Assembly: GCF_002257645.1 (NCBI RefSeq)
Contig: NZ_NQMO01000008.1
Coordinates: 62,001 to 126,000 of the forward strand
Source of the DNA: Paenibacillus sp. XY044
Lineage (GTDB): Bacteria; Bacillota; Bacilli; Paenibacillales; Paenibacillaceae
Direction of reading: 5' to 3'
Length of the DNA stretch: 64,000 nt
A model generated the notes under the pieces. That model made no database searches. It saw only the letters and a program-made list of their open reading frames with translations, and had not been told where the DNA came from. The translations under genes were made by a program, and so were the position numbers. Below, piece by piece: positions 30,591-39,558 of the stretch. Each line of letters opens with the position of its first letter. Within the stretch, counting starts at the first letter, position 1.

Positions 30591-33500
30591 ATGTCGGTTC
30601 ATTTTCTGATCGGGCGATCCGGTAGCGGCAAGACGACGGCGATCCTGCGGGACATTACCTCCCGGTTGAGAACGCAGCCCAAGGGCAGCCCGCTGATCCT
30701 GCTCGTTCCTGAGCAGGGCTCATTCCAGGCGGAGCACAGCCTGGTGTCGTCGGGCGCCGTCAAAGGCAGCGTCCGCGCGCAGGTTCTCAGCTTCCGGCGC
30801 CTGGCGTACCGGGTGATGCAGGAGACCGGCGGATCGGCGAGAGTCGGCATCAGCGAAGAAGGAAAAAAAATGCTGCTGTACAAAATCATCCAGCGCCGCA
30901 AAGAGGAGCTGAAGCTGTTTGGTGCCTCCGGTGACCAGTTGGGTTTTATCGGCAAGCTGAATGAACTGTATACCGAGCTGAAGCGGTACTGCGTAGATTC
31001 CGCCGTGCTGGAAGAGCATTTGACGCAGCTGACGGAGCAGAAGGCGGGCGCACCGATCCTCCGTTATAAGCTGGAGGACTTATGGACGGTATACCGTGAC
31101 TTTGAACAGGAAATGTCACCGCTCTATATAGATGATGAAGATACGCTCGTCACTTTGGCGGAGGGGATCCGGCACTCGTCTTATGTCAAGGGCGCGGACG
31201 TATGGATCGACGGCTTTCACGGGATGACACCCCAGGAATACGGGGTTATACGTGAGCTGATGGCCCACGCGTCATCGGTCACGATTGCGCTCACGCTGGA
31301 CAAGCCGTACCACGGAAGCATGCAGCCGCATGAGCTGGATTTGTTCCATCCGACCGCCACGACTTATATCAAGCTGAGGGGGATGGCCGAGGAGCTGGGC
31401 GTCGAAACAGACGATTCTATCCTTCCTTCATCGGATCTGCCCAAGTTTCATAACAGCCCTCGTCTGGCTCATCTGGAGCGCGGCTATGACCGGCGGATTC
31501 CCTGGAGGGAGCAGAGACCGAGTCCGGTTCAGGAGACGGAAGGGATTTCTCTCTATGCGGCCGAGAACCGGCGCACGGAAGTGGAAGGAGCACTAAGGGA
31601 GATGCTGCGCCTGGCAAGGGAGGAAGGGGCGAGATACCGCGACATGGCCGTGTTTGTCCGTAATTTGGGCGATTACGAGCATCTGGTGGAGCCCTTGTTC
31701 CGCGACTACGGCATTCCGTTCTTCCTCGACCAGAAGCGAAGCGAGCTGCACCATCCGCTGGTGGAGTTTATTCGCTCCGCGCTGGATGTCATGCGGCGGA
31801 ACTGGAGGCATGAGGACGTATTCCGCTGCGTCAAGAGCGACCTGCTGCTTCCGCTGGACGGATCGCTTGGGCGGGAGGATATGGACGTGCTTGAAAACTA
31901 CGCTCTCGCCTGCGGAATCCAGGGATACCGCTGGACGGACGGCCGCCCGTGGAAAGGTATTCCAAGCCTCTCACTGGAAGAAGGAGGAGGAGAAGGGCGC
32001 AGAACCGGCGAGAAATTTCTCGGCCTGATGGAGCACTGCCGGAGGGTGGTCAGCGAACCGCTGCTGGCGTTCGGCAAACGGGTGAAGAAGGCGGGCAGCG
32101 CTCAGGATTTTAGCACAGCGGTCTTTCGGCTGCTGGAGGACGCCGACATTCCCGAGAAGCTGGACCTGTGGAGCCGCGAAGCGCTGGAGTCGGGCCGCCC
32201 GGAAGCGGCCAGGGAACACCGCCAGCTGTGGGATGCTGTCCTGGAACTGCTGGATCAGATCGTGGAGATGATGGGAACGGAGAAGATGGCCTTCGAGCTG
32301 TTTGCCGGCATTCTGGAAACGGGGCTGAGCGAACTGAAGCTGGGACTGGTTCCGCCTGCGCTCGATCAGGTGCTGGTCGGAAATATGGACCGGACGCGGA
32401 CGGGAGGCGTTAAGTACGCATTCCTGCTCGGCGTCAACGACGGGGTCTTGCCGGCTGTATTTCAGGATGACGGAGTGCTGACCGAACAGGAACGCTCCCT
32501 GCTGTCGCAAAGCGGGATGGAGCTGGCACCGGGAATTTCGCGCAAATTGCTCGACGAACGGTTCCTGATATACAACGCTCTGACCTCGGCCAGCCGGCAT
32601 GTGTGGGTAAGCTATCCAGCCGCAGACGATGAGGGAAAAGAGCTGCTTCCGTCCGAAGTGGTGCGCCACGTGCGTAAAATGTTTCCCGGTCTTCCGGTTC
32701 GCCGCCTGTCGGCGCAGCCATCGGCGGAACAGACCGAGGAGGAGCTGCTTGCGTACTTGTCCCATCCCCGCCAAAGCCTCAGCCATTTGATCGTTCAGCT
32801 GCGCAGATGGAAGCAGGGGACGGAAATCCCGCAGTTGTGGTGGGATGTGTATAACTGGTACATCCAGGACAGGGAGTGGACGGAGCCGCTGGATATGCTG
32901 CTGCGGTCGCTGTTTTACCGCAACGATACCCTTCAGCTGGAGCCGCGGACAAGCCGCAGGCTGTACGGAGCCAAGATCCGAACGAGCGTATCCCGGATGG
33001 AGAGGTTCGTTGCCTGCCCGTTTTCGCACTTCGCCTCACATGGCTTGAAGCTGCGTGAACGGCAGCTGTACCGCCTGCAGGCGCCGGATATCGGCCAGCT
33101 GTTTCACGCGGCGCTGACCCAAATGGCGCTGCGGCTGCAGGAACAGAAACGGAGCTGGGGAAGCCTGACCGCCGAAGAGTGCCGGCGCGAAGCGGAGATG
33201 ACCGTGGAGCGTCTCGCCCCGATGCTGCAAGGGGAAATTCTGATGAGCAGCAAGCGGTACGGTTATATTTCGCGAAAACTCAAAAATATCGTAAGCCGCG
33301 CTTCCGTCATTCTGGGCGAACAAGCACGTCGGGGAAGCTTTGAGCCGATCGGCCTGGAGCTGGATTTTGGCCCCGGGAAGCCGCTGCCTCCGCTGACCTT
33401 CGCTCTCGAGAACGGCACGGTGATGGAGGTCGTCGGGCGAATCGACCGGGTGGATATGGCCCAAGGCGAGAACGGATTGCTGCTGCGCGTGATCGATTAC

Positions 33501-34121
33501 AAGTCCGGACAGAAGGATCTGCGGCTTCACGAGGTGTACTACGGTTTGTCGCTGCAGATGCTGACCTATCTTGACGTGCTGTTGACCTATGCGGAGCACT
33601 GGCTGGGCAGCAGCGCGCTTCCTGCGGGAACGCTGTATTTTCACGTGCATGACCCGATCCTGCAGTCGAGCAACGGGCTGACGATGGAGCAGGCGGCGGA
33701 AGAGCTGCTCAAACGGTTTAAAATGAAGGGGCTGCTGCTGGCCGATCGCGACGTCATATCCAAAATGGACGCATCCCTGGACAAAGGCCATTCTTCCATT
33801 CTCCCGGTTGCCGTCAAGTCGGACGGGAGCTTCTACAGTTCCGCATCGGTCGCTACGCCGGATCAGTGGGACACGTTGCTGTCTTCCGTCAGGGACAATA
33901 TTACCCGGATCGGAACGAGAATCACCGAAGGGGACGTGGATATCGAGCCTTACCGCATCCAGCAGGAGACGGCATGCACGTTCTGTCCGTTCAAGCCGGT
34001 GTGCCAGTTTGACGAAAATGTCGAAGGCAACCATTATCATCTGCTCGGCAAGCCGAATAAATCGCAGGTATGGGAAATGATGTCCAGCCGCCAAGGAGGA
34101 GAAGCGCATGATCGAAATTGA
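30591..34121 (+). CDS. addB: ATP-dependent helicase/nuclease AddAB, subunit B
   Basis: AddAB is the Firmicute counterpart of RecBCD: it processes double-strand breaks to Chi-regulated 3' tails for RecA. The 1176-residue AddB has Walker A GRSGSGKTTAIL (8-19), an inactivated helicase-like core that scans for Chi, and the C-terminal nuclease domain with DYKSGQKDLRLHEVYYGLSLQ. Its [4Fe-4S] ligands are the Cys of RFVACPFSHFA and the terminal C-x2-C-x5-C (ACTFCPFKPVC). ATG after AAGGAGG. It overlaps addA by 14 bases. Length is close to the B. subtilis protein. Confidence 0.97.
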   Translation: MSVHFLIGRSGSGKTTAILRDITSRLRTQPKGSPLILLVPEQGSFQAEHSLVSSGAVKGSVRAQVLSFRRLAYRVMQETGGSARVGISEEGKKMLLYKIIQRRKEELKLFGASGDQLGFIGKLNELYTELKRYCVDSAVLEEHLTQLTEQKAGAPILRYKLEDLWTVYRDFEQEMSPLYIDDEDTLVTLAEGIRHSSYVKGADVWIDGFHGMTPQEYGVIRELMAHASSVTIALTLDKPYHGSMQPHELDLFHPTATTYIKLRGMAEELGVETDDSILPSSDLPKFHNSPRLAHLERGYDRRIPWREQRPSPVQETEGISLYAAENRRTEVEGALREMLRLAREEGARYRDMAVFVRNLGDYEHLVEPLFRDYGIPFFLDQKRSELHHPLVEFIRSALDVMRRNWRHEDVFRCVKSDLLLPLDGSLGREDMDVLENYALACGIQGYRWTDGRPWKGIPSLSLEEGGGEGRRTGEKFLGLMEHCRRVVSEPLLAFGKRVKKAGSAQDFSTAVFRLLEDADIPEKLDLWSREALESGRPEAAREHRQLWDAVLELLDQIVEMMGTEKMAFELFAGILETGLSELKLGLVPPALDQVLVGNMDRTRTGGVKYAFLLGVNDGVLPAVFQDDGVLTEQERSLLSQSGMELAPGISRKLLDERFLIYNALTSASRHVWVSYPAADDEGKELLPSEVVRHVRKMFPGLPVRRLSAQPSAEQTEEELLAYLSHPRQSLSHLIVQLRRWKQGTEIPQLWWDVYNWYIQDREWTEPLDMLLRSLFYRNDTLQLEPRTSRRLYGAKIRTSVSRMERFVACPFSHFASHGLKLRERQLYRLQAPDIGQLFHAALTQMALRLQEQKRSWGSLTAEECRREAEMTVERLAPMLQGEILMSSKRYGYISRKLKNIVSRASVILGEQARRGSFEPIGLELDFGPGKPLPPLTFALENGTVMEVVGRIDRVDMAQGENGLLLRVIDYKSGQKDLRLHEVYYGLSLQMLTYLDVLLTYAEHWLGSSALPAGTLYFHVHDPILQSSNGLTMEQAAEELLKRFKMKGLLLADRDVISKMDASLDKGHSSILPVAVKSDGSFYSSASVATPDQWDTLLSSVRDNITRIGTRITEGDVDIEPYRIQQETACTFCPFKPVCQFDENVEGNHYHLLGKPNKSQVWEMMSSRQGGEAHDRN

Positions 34122-37100
34122 AAAGCCGGCAGGCAGCATATGGAGCGACGATCAATGGAAGGCGATTTCGCTTCATGGTGACCACATTCTGGTCGCAGCG
34201 GCGGCGGGCTCGGGAAAAACGGCCGTTCTGGTGGAACGGATCATCCGAAAAATTTTGAACGAGGAGCAGGGCTTCAGTGTAGACCGGCTGCTGGTCGCCA
34301 CGTTCACCAAGGCGGCCGCGGCCGAGATGCGGGAGCGGATCCGCGACGCGCTGGACCGGCAGCTGGAGCAGGATCCGGAGAACATTCACCTCCGGCGGCA
34401 GCTGTCGTTGCTCGGCCGCGCCTCCATCACGACGCTGCACTCCTTCTGCCTTGAAGTGATCCGCAGGTATTATCAGATGATCCCGATCGATCCGGGATTC
34501 CGGATCCTGAACGAGAACGAAGCCGAGCTGATGCGGCAGGAGATCCTGGAGGAGCTGTTCGAGGAGAAATACGGAGAACAGCCGGAGGACAGCGATTTTA
34601 TCGCACTGGTGGACTGGTTCAGCGGTGAGCGGACGGACGATGCCGTTTACCATTTGGTGCAGAGACTCTATGATTTCTCGCGGAGCCATTCCTGGCCGGA
34701 TCAGTGGCTGCGGGATATGGCCGAATCTTTTTTGCTGCCGGATACGGCAAGTCTGGGCGAAAGCCAGTGGGTCAAGAGCATCCTTCAGGATGCGCGGCTG
34801 GCGCTTGCCGGTGCCGAAGGACTGCTGGAACAGGCCCGGCGCCTGACGCTGCTGCCTGGGGGGCCAGGACCCTATCTGGATAATCTGAACTCGGATTTAG
34901 AGGTGGTACAGTCGCTGAGGGATGCGCTCGACAACCGTCCGTGGGACGAGCTGTTCGAACGCTTTCAGACGGTTTCGTTCGGCAAGCTGAAGAGCTGCCG
35001 CAAGGAGGAGACCGACCCGGCGCTGCAGGAGAGGGTCAAGGAGCTGCGGGAAGCGGTCAAGAAGACCGTGCAGGATCTGAAGGGGGCGCTGTTCGGCCGT
35101 CCGGCCGACGCCTTTCTGGCCGAACTGCACCGGGCGGCGCCGCTCATGAAGGAACTGTCGGAGCTCGTCATCGAGTTCGGAGACCGCTATCTTCGCGAGA
35201 AGCAGAGAAGAAACGCGGTGGATTTCAGCGATTTGGAGCACTACTGCCTGCAAATTTTGCGCCACCCGGATTCGGTTCCGGGTCGGCCGCTTCCTTCGGA
35301 TGCGGCGATGGAATATCAGGAGCAGTTCGACGAAGTGCTTCTGGATGAGTATCAGGACACCAACAGCGTGCAAGAGGATATCGTTAAGCTGATTTCGCGC
35401 GAGCTGCCGGGGAACCGGTTCATGGTCGGCGATGTCAAGCAGAGCATCTACCGCTTCCGTCTGGCGGAGCCGAGTCTGTTCCTGGACAAATATCGCAGGT
35501 ATGCTTCCGAAGGGGGCGGCGGCATCCGTATCGACCTGGCCCGCAATTTCCGCAGCCGGCTGGAAGTGGTGCATGCGGTGAACATGGTTTTCCGCCAGCT
35601 GATGAATGAGACGGTGGCGGAGATCAGCTACGATGAGCGGGCGGAGCTCGTTTACGGCGCTTCTTACCCTTCGGCTCTGGCTGAAGGATCGTCTGCACCT
35701 TCCCCGTATGTGCCGGAGCTGGTGCTGATTGACAAGGCCAAAAACGGAGAGGCGTTCGAGGAAGAGTCTCAGGACAGCAGCGAAAGCGGTGGCCTGATCC
35801 AGGAGACTGAAGCCGCCGAAATGGAGACGGCCCAGCTTGAGGCCAGGGCGATTGCCAAAAAAATACGCGCTCTCATGGGAGACACATCGCCTAAGCCGCT
35901 GGAAGTGTTCGACAAGGAGACCAAGTCGATGCGGCCCGTCCGTTACGGCGACATGGTCATCCTGCTTCGGTCCGCCTATATCTGGGGACCGCTGATCATG
36001 GAGGAGCTGCGCCAGCTCGGCATCCCTGCCGACGGAGAGCAGAATCAGGGATATTTCCAGGCGACCGAAGTGGAAATTATGCTGTCCCTGCTCCAGATCA
36101 TCGATAATCCCCGGCAGGACATCCCGCTTGCAGGCGTGCTGCGCTCGCCGATCGTCGGCCTGACCGAGGAAGATCTGGCCCAAGTCCGCTTATGCGGCAA
36201 GGGGACATTCTATGAAGCCGTCATGGGGGCTGCAGGGGCAGTGCCGGTGCCGACGGAGTCTGGGGATCCTATCCCGATTCCGGGTGGAGAGGAAGTGCTG
36301 CCCGCCTATGCCGAAAGTGCCGCGGCTCTGGAATGGGCGGAACGAACGGATACAGTGGACGAGGAATTCAGCCTCTCCCCGGAACTGCAGCGGAAGCTGG
36401 CTGCGTTCCTGGCTTCGCTGGAACGGTGGCGGAATACGGCAAGGCAAGGCGGACTGGGAGATCTGATCTGGCTGCTGTACAGGGAAACGGGCTATTTGGA
36501 TTGGGTAGGCGGTCTCCCCGGCGGAATGCAGCGGCAGGACAATCTGAAGGCGCTGCACGACCGTGCTGTTCAGTTTGAGCAGACGACGTCATCCCGCGGA
36601 CTGTTCCGCTTTCTGACGTTTATTTCGAGATTGCGCGACAACGGTTCGGATTTGGGTGGACCGGGCTCGGCCGAAAGCCGGGACAATGCGGTCCGGATTA
36701 TGACGATCCACAAAAGTAAGGGCCTCGAATTTCCGGTCGTATTTTTGGCGGGTATGTCCAAAATGTTTAACCAGCAGGATTTGAACGCTTCGTTCCTGAT
36801 GCATAAGGAGCTCGGCTTCGGACCGAAGTTTGTAGATACGGAGAAGCGGGTCAGCTATCCTACGCTACCGAATTTGGCCATCCGCCGCCGGTCACAGCTG
36901 GAGCTGCTGGCCGAGGAGATGCGGGTGCTCTACGTCGGTCTGACCCGGCCCAAGGAAAAGATGTACTTGATCGGGACGGTAAAGGATCTGGAGAAAAAGG
37001 TGTCCTCCTGGGCCCAGGTGCAGAGCCGGCCGGAGCTGATGCTTCCGGATTATGTTCTGGCCCGGGGCCGGAGCTATCTGGACTGGGTCGGGCCGGCGCT

Positions 37101-38172
37101 GATCCGCCACCCGGCGGCAGCCAAGCTGCGCGAGCTCGGCGGCTTGGAAGGCGAGACGGCCCCTGCGCTGGAGAACGATCCGGCGGATTGGCGCATTTCG
37201 ATCCTCTCCATGGAGGATCTCTCGCTGGCGGCGCTTGGGGGATGGGAGGAAGCGGAAGAATCAACGCCGGAACGCCGGCGGAAGCTGCTCTCCCTTCTTC
37301 GCAGAGAGACGGTACTCCCGGGCAGCGAAGAGCCGGATGCAGGTTCTTCGTTATCCCCTGACCAAATATCCGCCCGGCTTGCCTGGCAATATCCGCATGC
37401 TGCCGCCAGTCGGCTCTCGGCCAAGACGTCCGTGACGGAAATGAAAAAGCTGCTGGCCCTGCAGGACGAGCCGTCGCTGGACTGGGTCGAGGAGACGCGG
37501 GTCCAGCGGGAAAACAGCCTGCCCTCCACCCAGCAGACGGGAACGCTTGCCCTGCGCCGGCCCAAATTTATGGAGCAGAGCCGGTTGAGCCCTACGGAAC
37601 GGGGTACAGTGTACCATACCGTCATGCAGCATATCCCTTTGGATGCGGGTGCAGTGGATGAACAAGTCGTGGAAGCGACGCTGCAGCGCCTGGTCGACAT
37701 GGCGATCCTTACAGGTTCGCAGGCGGAGATCGTGGAGCCTGAGCAAATCGCCTCCTTTTTTGACAGCGAAATCGGAAAGAGGCTGCAGTCGGCCGAGTGG
37801 GTATCGAGGGAGATGCCTTTCAGTTATGGTCTTCCAGCTCACCAGGCGCATCAAGCGCTGCTGCTGACCGAGCGTTTTAACGAGGGGAACATCATACCGA
37901 TGCATGCATCGGATGCAGGGACCCGAGATTCGGACGAAGTAGTTCTCATTCAAGGGATCGTCGACTGCCTCTTCTTCGAGGACGGTAAATATGTCATCGT
38001 TGATTATAAAACCGACCGGGTGCTGGAACACCGCGGCGGGGTGCCTGCTCTGGCGGAAAGCTACCGGTTCCAGCTGGAACTGTACGCCCGCGCGCTGGAA
38101 GATATATTGGGCGAGGCCGTGCAGGAGAAATGGCTATACTTTGTGGATGCAAAGCAGCCCGTATTGCTATAA
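34108..38172 (+). CDS. addA: ATP-dependent helicase/nuclease AddAB, subunit A
   Basis: AddA supplies the 3'-5' UvrD-like helicase motor and one nuclease. The 1354-residue protein shows Walker A AAAAGSGKTAVLVERI (about 30-45), motif II LLDEYQDTNSVQ, motif III VGDVKQSIYRFR, motif V/VI TIHKSKGLEFPVV and VLYVGLTRPKEKMY, and the C-terminal RecB nuclease domain with GIVDCLFFEDGKYVIVDYKTD (catalytic Asp and Lys). It is about 120 residues longer than the B. subtilis protein, apparently from Gly/Glu-rich insertions around 540-585 and 1035-1110. Overlap with addB implies coupled translation. Confidence 0.97.
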   Translation: MIEIEKPAGSIWSDDQWKAISLHGDHILVAAAAGSGKTAVLVERIIRKILNEEQGFSVDRLLVATFTKAAAAEMRERIRDALDRQLEQDPENIHLRRQLSLLGRASITTLHSFCLEVIRRYYQMIPIDPGFRILNENEAELMRQEILEELFEEKYGEQPEDSDFIALVDWFSGERTDDAVYHLVQRLYDFSRSHSWPDQWLRDMAESFLLPDTASLGESQWVKSILQDARLALAGAEGLLEQARRLTLLPGGPGPYLDNLNSDLEVVQSLRDALDNRPWDELFERFQTVSFGKLKSCRKEETDPALQERVKELREAVKKTVQDLKGALFGRPADAFLAELHRAAPLMKELSELVIEFGDRYLREKQRRNAVDFSDLEHYCLQILRHPDSVPGRPLPSDAAMEYQEQFDEVLLDEYQDTNSVQEDIVKLISRELPGNRFMVGDVKQSIYRFRLAEPSLFLDKYRRYASEGGGGIRIDLARNFRSRLEVVHAVNMVFRQLMNETVAEISYDERAELVYGASYPSALAEGSSAPSPYVPELVLIDKAKNGEAFEEESQDSSESGGLIQETEAAEMETAQLEARAIAKKIRALMGDTSPKPLEVFDKETKSMRPVRYGDMVILLRSAYIWGPLIMEELRQLGIPADGEQNQGYFQATEVEIMLSLLQIIDNPRQDIPLAGVLRSPIVGLTEEDLAQVRLCGKGTFYEAVMGAAGAVPVPTESGDPIPIPGGEEVLPAYAESAAALEWAERTDTVDEEFSLSPELQRKLAAFLASLERWRNTARQGGLGDLIWLLYRETGYLDWVGGLPGGMQRQDNLKALHDRAVQFEQTTSSRGLFRFLTFISRLRDNGSDLGGPGSAESRDNAVRIMTIHKSKGLEFPVVFLAGMSKMFNQQDLNASFLMHKELGFGPKFVDTEKRVSYPTLPNLAIRRRSQLELLAEEMRVLYVGLTRPKEKMYLIGTVKDLEKKVSSWAQVQSRPELMLPDYVLARGRSYLDWVGPALIRHPAAAKLRELGGLEGETAPALENDPADWRISILSMEDLSLAALGGWEEAEESTPERRRKLLSLLRRETVLPGSEEPDAGSSLSPDQISARLAWQYPHAAASRLSAKTSVTEMKKLLALQDEPSLDWVEETRVQRENSLPSTQQTGTLALRRPKFMEQSRLSPTERGTVYHTVMQHIPLDAGAVDEQVVEATLQRLVDMAILTGSQAEIVEPEQIASFFDSEIGKRLQSAEWVSREMPFSYGLPAHQAHQALLLTERFNEGNIIPMHASDAGTRDSDEVVLIQGIVDCLFFEDGKYVIVDYKTDRVLEHRGGVPALAESYRFQLELYARALEDILGEAVQEKWLYFVDAKQPVLL

Positions 38173-38384
38173 TGGAATGTTAAAGCTCTTATTTTTGAAA
38201 TAGAGATAAAATGTGTTTTTTTCGATTTATCTTTTTTTGGAATCGATAGTTTTTTAGATTCAATTGTGGATTTAGGAATGGATTATTGTCTGAGTGTTTT
38301 CATTTTTAGGTGTGACCCATACAAGATAGTGATCTGTCTGGGTTCACGGCTTGCGCGAGAGCAAGTCCAGGAGGGAGAAGCAGT
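38173..38384. other. AT-rich spacer between addA and sbcD
   Basis: This 212-base stretch is markedly richer in A and T than its surroundings at 38190-38300. It carries a hairpin GTGACCCA/TGGGTTCAC (38312-38346) shortly before the sbcD ribosome-binding site. No firm promoter or terminator could be assigned. Confidence 0.35.
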
Positions 38385-39557
38385 ATGCGCATACTTCATA
38401 CGGGGGACTGGCACTTTGGACGGACGCTCGAGGGCCGGAGCCGGATGAAAGAGCAGGAAGATTTCGTTGAGGAACTGGTCCGGATCGTACATGAACAGAA
38501 GGTTGATCTGGTCATGATGGCCGGGGATGTGTATGATTCGGTCAATCCGCCCGCGGCAGCGGAGCAGCTGTTCTATGAGGCGTCGGCCCGGCTGACGGAA
38601 GGAGGGACGCCGCTCGTGGTTATCGCGGGCAACCATGACCAGCCCGAGCGGGTTTCATCGGTGACGCCGCTGGTCGCCCGGCAGGGAATCACCCTGGTCG
38701 GGCTTCCCGTGGCTGAAGCGGTCACGGTTCAAGCGGCCCGGACCGGGGAGATCGCCAAAATTGCGGCGCTCCCTTATCCGTCTGAAGCACGCTTGAATGA
38801 GCTGCTCGCCGCCGAAGGCGACGAAGAGGAGCTGCGCCGGGCATACAGCGCCCGCGTAGGCATGCTGATGCGGAAATTGGCGTCAAGCTTCACCCCCGAG
38901 ACCGTCAATTTGGCGATGAGCCACATTTACGTGCTTGGCGGCGTGGAAAGCGACTCGGAACGGCCGATTCAGGTCGGAGGCGCGTATACGGTGGATCCTT
39001 CCGCGCTTGCGGTCGGAGCGCAGTATACGGCCCTTGGTCACCTGCATCGGCCGCAGGCGGTCAAGGGCGAGGGAATGATCCGCTACAGCGGGTCTCCGCT
39101 CGCCTACAGCTTTTCCGAAGCCGGTCAAGCGAAGTCCGTTGCTATCATCGATGCGGCTCCGGGTCGGCAGCCCGTCATGGATGAGGTTTATTTGTCCTGC
39201 GGCCGGCCTTTGATCCGCTGGAAAGCGAAGGGCGGACTGGAAGAGGTTCATCGCTGGTTGGATGAAGGCAGGGATGCGAACGGCTTTATCGATCTGGAAA
39301 TTTCGCTGACCGAAGCCATGTCTCTCGGGGATATTCACAGGCTGCGCAAGAGTCATGAAGGGTTCGTACATATCCGTCCCGTCTACCCCGAGATGGAACA
39401 GATCGAAGCGGAATACAGCCGGTCGAGCCTGCCGGTGCCGGAACTGTTCCGGAAGTTCTACCAGCGCCAGACCGGAGGAGCCGAGCCGGATGACGCGCTC
39501 GTCGAATTGTTCCTAGAGCTCACTTCGGGCGATGCAGAGGTAAAGGAGGAGGCGTGA
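38385..39557 (+). CDS. sbcD: Nuclease SbcD (Mre11 homologue)
   Basis: SbcD is the Mn-dependent nuclease of SbcCD, which cleaves DNA hairpins and protein-blocked ends. The 390-residue protein begins MRILHTGDWHFGRTLEGRSR, with the phosphoesterase motifs GDWHFG, MMAGDVYD, IAGNHDQPERV, MSHIYVLGG and LGHLHRPQ. ATG after CAGGAGGG. sbcC follows after a single base past the stop, so they form one operon. Same order as addBA-sbcDC in B. subtilis. Confidence 0.97.
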   Translation: MRILHTGDWHFGRTLEGRSRMKEQEDFVEELVRIVHEQKVDLVMMAGDVYDSVNPPAAAEQLFYEASARLTEGGTPLVVIAGNHDQPERVSSVTPLVARQGITLVGLPVAEAVTVQAARTGEIAKIAALPYPSEARLNELLAAEGDEEELRRAYSARVGMLMRKLASSFTPETVNLAMSHIYVLGGVESDSERPIQVGGAYTVDPSALAVGAQYTALGHLHRPQAVKGEGMIRYSGSPLAYSFSEAGQAKSVAIIDAAPGRQPVMDEVYLSCGRPLIRWKAKGGLEEVHRWLDEGRDANGFIDLEISLTEAMSLGDIHRLRKSHEGFVHIRPVYPEMEQIEAEYSRSSLPVPELFRKFYQRQTGGAEPDDALVELFLELTSGDAEVKEEA

Positions 39558-39558
39558 C

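Noticed and set aside
34897..36183. 428-codon open frame antisense to addA
   Set aside because: Mirrors the addA reading frame; no start signal and no recognisable motif.
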